A DNA stretch of 64,000 bases from JAHEJJ01 sp965212205 (GTDB taxonomy: Bacteria > Bacteroidota > Bacteroidia > Flavobacteriales > Flavobacteriaceae). Made by a program: the position numbers and the translations under genes. Positions 59,175 through 64,000 of the stretch are shown here, piece by piece. Each line of letters begins with the position of its first letter. The stretch's first letter is position 1. Under the pieces are notes generated by a model, which saw only the letters and a list, made by a program, of their open reading frames with translations, searched no databases and was not told where the DNA came from. The stretch spans positions 806,001 to 870,000 of the forward strand of contig CBDBUX010000011.1 of the NCBI GenBank assembly GCA_965212205.1, written 5' to 3'.

Positions 59175-59289
59175 AAATAGAGTTAGCAGGGATTTTGGAG
59201 GTTCAAACCGCAGCCCATTTACAATGTTAATTTACTTTTACCAATTAGTAATGACTTGTAAAACAATCACTTAAATTGCTTTTTTTACG

Positions 59290-60834
59290 ATGACGAATGT
59301 TCACAAAGACGCATTGTTCGTACTGATTAAGGCCTTGTCTAAATCGGAAAAGCGGCAATTTAAGCTTTATGTAGGCCGACTGGGAGTTAACACGGAGGCC
59401 AAATTCCTGGCGCTATTCAATCTTCTTGATAAGCTGAAAACATATAATGAAGCTACTATACTGGCCAGCGGCATTGTTAAAAAGACGCAATTATCGAATC
59501 TAAAAGCACATTTATATAAACAAATTCTTGTGAGTCTCAGATTGAATCCGGTAAATCAGAATGTTCGGGTTCAGATTCGCGAACAATTAGATTTTGCAAC
59601 CATTCTCTATCAGAAAGGCTTGTATAAACAAAGCTTGAAAATACTTGATAAGGCCAAAGGGAATGCCATTGATAACGAGGAGAAGAATATCGCTTACGAA
59701 ATCGTGGAACTCGAAAAAATAATCGAGACCCAGTATATAACACGCAGTATACCAGACAGAGCCGATGAACTGGCTCAACAGGCTAAAGAGTTATCAGAAT
59801 TCAATGTCATCACCAGCAAGCTCTCTAATCTTTCGTTGCAATTGTATAGCATGATGCTGAAAGTTGGGTATGTCAGAAACGACGAGGATTACCAAAAGGT
59901 AACGAGGTATTTTGAAAGTCAACTTCCTGATTTCCATATGGAGGATTTCGGTTTCAGGGAAAAGCTATGGCTTTATAAGGCGCATTTATGGTATAGTCTT
60001 CTGGTCCAGGATTTTCTATCGTCTTACAAGTATGCGAGCAAGTGGGTAGACCTGTTTTACGAAAACAAGGCGATGATTCAATTGAACCCGGTGTTTTTCC
60101 TAAAGGGAAACCATTATTTGCTGGAATCACTATTTTTTGTCAAATATAGTACCCTGTTCCGGACCACACTCGATAAATTGGAATCCATTGTCAATGCAGC
60201 GGAATTTCCCAAAAATGATAATATCAGTTCCCTTGCTTTTCTCTATATATATTCGAACAAGCTCAACCTGCATTTTCTGGAAGGAACATTTGAGAAAGGT
60301 CTCTACCTGGTTAAGATTATAGAATACGGCATTGTTAAGCACAGGGACCGGATCGATCAGCACCATATCATGATTTTTTATTATAAAATCGCTTGTCTCT
60401 ACTTCGGTGTCGGGGATAATAAAACCTGCATTTCCTACTTAAAGAAGATCATCGAGAATAAAACCCTTAAAATGAGGGAAGATCTGATGTGTTTTGCAAG
60501 AGTTCTTAGTCTGGTGGCGCACTACGAAGCGGGTATGGATTACCATCTGGAGGTACAACTGAAGAGCACCTATAAATTCTTGCTCAAGATGAACGATTTG
60601 CACCAAGTGCAAAAGGAGATGATCAAATTTCTTCGAAAACTTGGAGACATTTACCCACATGAGCTTAAAGGAGAGTTCCAGAAACTTTATGATGAACTTA
60701 AAAAATATGAAGACCACCCTTATGAAAAAAGGGCATTTTTATATCTAGATATCCTTTCCTGGCTTGAGAGTCATCTTCAGCATCGTCCGGTTGCTGAGGT
60801 GATTCGCGAAAAAGCACTTGCCCTTACTCGATAG
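59290..60834 (+). CDS. Helical-repeat protein of unknown function
   Basis: A 514-residue all-helical soluble protein with TPR-like repeat patterns (YQKGLYKQSLKILDKAKG near 112; YKAHLWYSLLVQDFLSSYKYASKWVDLF; YKIACLYFGVGDNKTCISYLKKII). The N-terminal segment (LFVLIKALSKSEKRQFKLYVGR) is conserved in Bacteroidota relatives as far as I recall. It has no signal peptide. It may serve as a scaffold; no partner is visible. Its 3' end overlaps the convergent DUF4252 gene by 11 bp, and the divergent gap with leuA is 144 bp. Confidence 0.8.
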   Translation: MTNVHKDALFVLIKALSKSEKRQFKLYVGRLGVNTEAKFLALFNLLDKLKTYNEATILASGIVKKTQLSNLKAHLYKQILVSLRLNPVNQNVRVQIREQLDFATILYQKGLYKQSLKILDKAKGNAIDNEEKNIAYEIVELEKIIETQYITRSIPDRADELAQQAKELSEFNVITSKLSNLSLQLYSMMLKVGYVRNDEDYQKVTRYFESQLPDFHMEDFGFREKLWLYKAHLWYSLLVQDFLSSYKYASKWVDLFYENKAMIQLNPVFFLKGNHYLLESLFFVKYSTLFRTTLDKLESIVNAAEFPKNDNISSLAFLYIYSNKLNLHFLEGTFEKGLYLVKIIEYGIVKHRDRIDQHHIMIFYYKIACLYFGVGDNKTCISYLKKIIENKTLKMREDLMCFARVLSLVAHYEAGMDYHLEVQLKSTYKFLLKMNDLHQVQKEMIKFLRKLGDIYPHELKGEFQKLYDELKKYEDHPYEKRAFLYLDILSWLESHLQHRPVAEVIREKALALTR

Positions 60835-61354
60835 GAACCGGCCCGCTGAACTGTGAGAAGAGTGATTCGGACATTTCGTTGAACTGTTCATTTTCGGCTA
60901 AAGTACGCACCTTGGCAGGATCGAAATCACCGTTAAAATATAATAGATGGGCGTTAAAATCGTCGTGGTTGAAGATCAAAATCTCTTTAACCAGGTTTCT
61001 TTTTTCCCGGATTGAGATCACATTTCTCTTCGCGTCCTGATTCTTTCGATAAACTTCGATAAAGGAACTAGAGGTAATATTGTTCATTTGATTACTGAGC
61101 GATTTTATTTTAGGTGTGCTCAGCCCCGAAAATCGCATAAATCGTAAATCGCGTGTATTGCCGATGATATTTTGTAATTCGGGTGATATCCCGCCGAGTA
61201 AAGTGAGCATGCTTTGAGGGACTCTAACGGCCATCACCTGATTGTCGTTTTTATGCAACTCGTAAAATCTGTCAATAGAATTGCTGCTGCCACAAGACAG
61301 CATTAACAATAATAGCAAGCTCATAGTCCACTTACTTGTTCTTAGTCCTTTCAT
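60824..61354 (-). CDS. DUF4252 lipoprotein
   Basis: A 176-residue exported lipoprotein: MKGLRTSKWTMSLLLLLMLSC gives a clean signal and lipobox. The mature part matches the DUF4252 family of Bacteroidota (FYELHKNDNQVMAVRVPQSMLTLL, IIGNTRDLRFMRFSG, and a basic strand-rich second half, KRNVISIREKRNLVKEILIFNHDDFNAHLLYFNGDF). The function is unknown. Single minus-strand gene, upstream of the pseudouridine synthase gene only by orientation (it lies 3' of it, 47 bp away). Confidence 0.87.
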   Translation of the reverse strand: MKGLRTSKWTMSLLLLLMLSCGSSNSIDRFYELHKNDNQVMAVRVPQSMLTLLGGISPELQNIIGNTRDLRFMRFSGLSTPKIKSLSNQMNNITSSSFIEVYRKNQDAKRNVISIREKRNLVKEILIFNHDDFNAHLLYFNGDFDPAKVRTLAENEQFNEMSESLFSQFSGPVPIE

Positions 61355-61401
61355 ATCATAGATGATTTACTGCCGGGTCTGGAAGCTAAATGTAATGAAA
61401 A

Positions 61402-62100
61402 TCATTCACAGTCATTCCAGACCGGATCCGATGGTGGCGGAGCAACAATTTCCAGAGGTGTTTTTCTAACCGGATGCTCAAAAGTTAGCGATCGGGCATG
61501 CAGGTGAATACTGCCGTCTTTATTGCTTCGTTCAGCCCCATATTTGAGATCGCCTTTTATGGGGCAACCGATTTCGGCCAATTGTGCCCTGATCTGATGA
61601 TGTCGTCCGGTTTTGAGTTCTATTTCCAATAAGAAATAATGATCGAGTTTCTTAACCAGGCGATATTCTAATTCCGCTTTTTTTGCAGCCTTTGCTTCCT
61701 GTTGAACAACATAAGATTTGTTTTGCTTTGGATTCTTTCTCAACCAATGCACCAATATGGCTTGTTCTTCGGGCGGGCGATTTCTCACAACAGCCCAATA
61801 GACCTTATGTGTCTGCCTCGTGGCCAGGGCTTTGTTGACACGTGCCAGGGCTTTTGAGGTTCGCGCAAAGACCACTACACCCGAGGTGGGCCTGTCTAGC
61901 CGATGCACTACGCCCAGGTATACGGCACCGGGCTTCTCGTATTTATTCTTGATATACATTTTTACCACTTCACTAAGTGGCCGGTCTCCGGTAATATCTC
62001 CCTGGACGATATCTCCGGGGCGCTTGTTGACAACGATCAGATGATTGTCTTCATGGAGAATCTGAAGGTTTTGTGGTGTGGAAGTAGTTTTTATGGGCAC
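61402..62100 (-). CDS. RluA-type RNA pseudouridine synthase
   Basis: Isomerises uridine to pseudouridine in rRNA or tRNA. The 232-residue product has the catalytic Asp in VVHRLDRPTSGVVVFARTSKAL (HRLDRPTSG, near 67) and the NKRPGDIVQGD motif (near 26), plus the family C-terminus GRHHQIRAQLAEIGCPIKGDLKYG. It lacks the S4 domain found in RluC/RluD, so its exact target site is not clear. It follows panB by 5 bp and is probably cotranscribed with it. Confidence 0.92.
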   Translation of the reverse strand: MPIKTTSTPQNLQILHEDNHLIVVNKRPGDIVQGDITGDRPLSEVVKMYIKNKYEKPGAVYLGVVHRLDRPTSGVVVFARTSKALARVNKALATRQTHKVYWAVVRNRPPEEQAILVHWLRKNPKQNKSYVVQQEAKAAKKAELEYRLVKKLDHYFLLEIELKTGRHHQIRAQLAEIGCPIKGDLKYGAERSNKDGSIHLHARSLTFEHPVRKTPLEIVAPPPSDPVWNDCE

Positions 62101-62105
62101 ACAAA

Positions 62106-62924
62106 TCAGTATTGTTCTTCTTCGCTGGGAAAGTCCATGCTTTTTACGTCCTTCACATAAAGGGAAATGGCATTGCCCATATCTTCATAAAGGTTCATAT
62201 ATCGCCTTAGGAAACGTGGGTTAAACTCATGAGTCATACCAAGGAGATCATGGATAACCAGCACCTGGCCGTCTGCATCACGTCCGCCGCCAATGCTGAT
62301 GGTAGGGATGGAGAGGTTCTCCGACACCTTTTTGGTAAGCGAAGCCGGGATTTTTTCCAGTACGATGGCGAAACAACCGAGCTTCTCTAGTAGCAAGGCA
62401 TCCTCGATTAGTTTTTCGGCTTCTTCCTTTTCCTTAGCCCTAACAGTATAAGTTCCGAATTTGTAGATCGCCTGGGGTGTGAGTCCCAGATGGCCCATTA
62501 CCGGAATACCAGCATTGAGAATTCTTTTAACGGATTCCTTTATCTCGATCCCTCCTTCAACTTTTACGGCATGTGCACCGCTCTCCTTCATGATTCTAAT
62601 GGCAGACCGCAAGGCTTCCTTAGGATCGCTTTGGTAACTCCCAAAAGGGATATCGACCACTACAAGCGCCCTTTTTACCGCCCGAATCACCGATGAGGCA
62701 TGATAGATCATCTGGTCGAGAGTTATCGGCAGGGTGGTCTCGTGGCCTGCCATAACATTACTGGCAGAATCGCCCACAAGGATAACATCCACGTTTGCGG
62801 TATCCACTATAAGCGCCATCGAATAGTCATAAGCCGTAAGCATAGAGATCTTTTCCCCATTCTGCTTCATCTCAACCAGCGACTTTACCGTGACTCTTTT
62901 GTATTCTTTTTTTGCAATAGACAT
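62106..62924 (-). CDS. panB: 3-methyl-2-oxobutanoate hydroxymethyltransferase
   Basis: Makes ketopantoate from 2-ketoisovalerate and methylenetetrahydrofolate, the first step of pantothenate and coenzyme A synthesis. The 272-residue length is standard. Conserved parts are MLTAYDYSMALIVD (near 28), VGDSASNVMAGHETTLPITLDQM (metal-binding Asp), VVVDIPFGSYQ (near 90), VKVEGG and HLGLTPQ. It ties with coaBC and coaE elsewhere in the window. A -7-like TACATTTA box lies at 62944-62951 on its strand. Confidence 0.96.
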   Translation of the reverse strand: MSIAKKEYKRVTVKSLVEMKQNGEKISMLTAYDYSMALIVDTANVDVILVGDSASNVMAGHETTLPITLDQMIYHASSVIRAVKRALVVVDIPFGSYQSDPKEALRSAIRIMKESGAHAVKVEGGIEIKESVKRILNAGIPVMGHLGLTPQAIYKFGTYTVRAKEKEEAEKLIEDALLLEKLGCFAIVLEKIPASLTKKVSENLSIPTISIGGGRDADGQVLVIHDLLGMTHEFNPRFLRRYMNLYEDMGNAISLYVKDVKSMDFPSEEEQY

Positions 62925-63031
62925 TATGGTTCGTTTGGCTTGCTAAATGTAAGGAGTTTTGTTGGATTGTCTTAAACGGCATTTTCACAAGGCGATAATT
63001 ATGTATTTTCGGGTTTCAAAATAATTATTCT

Positions 63032-63499
63032 ATGTATTCCACAAGACAAGCTCTGTTTTTGATACTTATACTGGCTGGTTTCAATGGGTTTGCGCAATCA
63101 ACATCTACCTCTGAAGTAAAACAACGCATTGAACTTTTTTTTAAGGCCTTTCATGAAAAAGACAGCGCTGCTCTTAAAAGCATGGTGGGGGAGGGTATTG
63201 AAATGCAGACCATGGGAATAGATTCTGACGGGAATACACGTATTAGAACCGATTCATTTGAAGAGTTCTTGTCTGGCCTCATGGGGATTCCCGATACCGT
63301 CAACTACAGGGAGGAACTTCTGGAATTCAATATCCAGATCGATGGCCCTATGGCACATGCCTGGACACCGTATAGATTTTGGATCGGTGATCAGCTGCGG
63401 CATTGTGGGGTTAATTCTTTCCAGTTATTTAACGACGGAGGCCAGTGGTTAATCATCTATCTGGCCGATACCCGACGTCGTGAGGGTTGCAACGACTAG
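63032..63499 (+). CDS. Exported NTF2-like (SnoaL-type) protein
   Basis: A 155-residue protein with an N-terminal signal peptide (LFLILILAGFNGFAQ|STS) and a cystatin-like NTF2/SnoaL fold: EVKQRIELFFKAFHEKDSAALKSMV is the usual helix-strand start, and HAWTPYRFWIGDQLRHCGVNSFQLFNDGGQWLIIYL is the barrel end. Family members bind or convert small molecules; the role here is unknown. Single gene, followed by dnaK with its own promoter region. Confidence 0.85.
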   Translation: MYSTRQALFLILILAGFNGFAQSTSTSEVKQRIELFFKAFHEKDSAALKSMVGEGIEMQTMGIDSDGNTRIRTDSFEEFLSGLMGIPDTVNYREELLEFNIQIDGPMAHAWTPYRFWIGDQLRHCGVNSFQLFNDGGQWLIIYLADTRRREGCND

Positions 63500-63561
63500 C
63501 AGCCAACATCATTACTTATAGGCTTCCAGAGTATATTCTATTAATCCGTATAAAAAATAAA

Positions 63562-63604
63562 TGACATCCTGTCAGTTTTCTGCTATTGGCATATTGTTTG
63601 TCAT
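63562..63604 (+). promoter_or_regulatory. dnaK regulatory region: GACA-N3-TGTC palindrome and -24/-12-like elements
   Basis: TGACA-TCC-TGTCA at 63562-63574 is a perfect inverted repeat 78-90 bp upstream of the dnaK start. TGG (63587-63589) and TTG (63598-63600) follow at exactly the spacing found before clpB; the first G of GG and the G of TTG are 12 nt apart. The -24 part reads TTGGCA, close to the sigma-54 consensus TGGCACG, but T replaces C after TTG. A third TGTCA lies at 63599-63603. Confidence 0.6.
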
Positions 63605-63651
63605 ACTGTACCCGAAGTTGAACTGGAATTACAAATAATAAAATATACGCA

Positions 63652-64000
63652 ATGAGCAAAATTATCGGAATAGATTTAGGAACCACCAATTCGTGCGTTT
63701 CTGTGATGGAAGGAAACGAACCGGTGGTGATCCCCAATGCGGAAGGAAAGCGCACCACTCCCTCGGTGATTGCATTCGTTGAAGGGGGTGAAATTAAAGT
63801 TGGAGATCCCGCAAAAAGACAGGCGGTCACAAATCCACATAAAACCATATATTCAATAAAACGCTTTATGGGCAACAAGTTCTCCGAGTCTAAGACCGAG
63901 GCCGAACGGGTACCTTATAAAGTAGTTAAAGGAGATAACAACACACCCAGAGTTGATATTGATGGGCGGCTTTATACCCCACAGGAACTTTCTGCGATGA
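63652..64000 (+). CDS. dnaK: Molecular chaperone DnaK (3' end cut by window)
   Basis: Hsp70 chaperone that binds exposed hydrophobic segments under ATP control and works with ClpB. The visible 116 codons begin MSKIIGIDLGTTNSCVSVMEG, the phosphate-1 motif of the actin-like ATPase domain, and include NAEGKRTTPSV (near 29) and SIKRFMG (near 76). About 520 further residues are expected downstream. The start ATG at 63652 is the only one with the family N-terminus. Its upstream region carries the palindrome shared with clpB. Confidence 0.97.
   Translation, partial: MSKIIGIDLGTTNSCVSVMEGNEPVVIPNAEGKRTTPSVIAFVEGGEIKVGDPAKRQAVTNPHKTIYSIKRFMGNKFSESKTEAERVPYKVVKGDNNTPRVDIDGRLYTPQELSAM

Noticed and set aside
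63562..63574. The dnaK palindrome considered as a terminator of the NTF2-like gene
   Set aside because: The 5-bp stem with a 3-nt loop is too weak and has no T-run.
1..64000. Search by eye for tRNA, rRNA, prophage, insertion sequences or CRISPR
   Set aside because: No cloverleaf with a GTTCGANNC loop, transposase motif, integrase or repeat-spacer array was noticed; a tool-based search could still find a short tRNA.

Overview
The window is chromosomal DNA from a member of the Bacteroidota, almost certainly family Flavobacteriaceae; the genus cannot be fixed. The evidence is the set of lineage-typical proteins (DUF6913, DUF6090, DUF6503, DUF4835, DUF4252, a PorP/SprF protein, a Bacteroidota-type omega subunit), many signal peptides ending in Ser-Cys or Ala-Gln, almost no Shine-Dalgarno sequences, and promoter boxes of the Bacteroidota type TAnnTTTG. 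No phage, insertion sequence, CRISPR array, tRNA or rRNA was seen. The first gene (ligA) and the last (dnaK) are cut by the window edges.

Layout. 1-7 kb: end of ligA, then minus-strand genes for a secreted unknown, a DUF6090 protein, a zinc alcohol dehydrogenase, a riboflavin-kinase-like protein and a two-gene 5'-nucleotidase. 7.1-19.6 kb: a long plus-strand housekeeping block (DUF6913, dapA, bamD, omega, coaBC, DUF4835, recN, fabI, glycosyltransferase, YbbR protein, coaE, histidine kinase and response regulator) joining lysine/cell-wall precursors, outer-membrane assembly, CoA and fatty-acid synthesis and envelope sensing. 19.6-27.5 kb: nine minus-strand genes with tiny spacers or overlaps (Gfo/Idh oxidoreductase, hydroxyacyl-CoA dehydrogenase, DUF1015, DUF1349, YggS, exonuclease/GIY-YIG, K+ channel, miaA, gntK). 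27.6-32.4 kb: pcm, smpB, two lipoproteins, a PorP/SprF protein with a C-terminal extension and a TetR regulator. 32.4-39.7 kb: clpB, ytxJ, a large lipoprotein, fahA and glyA. 39.7-47.7 kb: minus-strand signalling and lipoprotein genes (a TPR sensor kinase with its regulator, a LytTR regulator, a repeat lipoprotein with a frameshift, a beta-helix lipoprotein, a thioesterase and glutaminyl cyclase). 47.9 kb: the SRP RNA gene. 48-64 kb: SDR, transaldolase, thioredoxin-like lipoprotein, ABC-F ATPase, fasciclin protein, pheT, leuB-leuA, a helical-repeat protein, DUF4252, RluA-type pseudouridine synthase, panB, an NTF2-like protein and dnaK.

The most unusual signal is a pair of matching regulatory regions upstream of the chaperone genes clpB and dnaK. 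Each has a GACA-N3-TGTC palindrome about 75-90 bp before the start codon, followed at identical spacing by TGG and TTG elements arranged like a sigma-54 -24/-12 promoter. Other points of note are the 39-bp repeat lipoprotein interrupted by a 2-nt insertion, a bacterial protein resembling archaeal CTP-dependent riboflavin kinase, a LytTR regulator lacking its phospho-acceptor aspartate, and predicted leaderless or near-leaderless starts at bamD and a sensor kinase gene.
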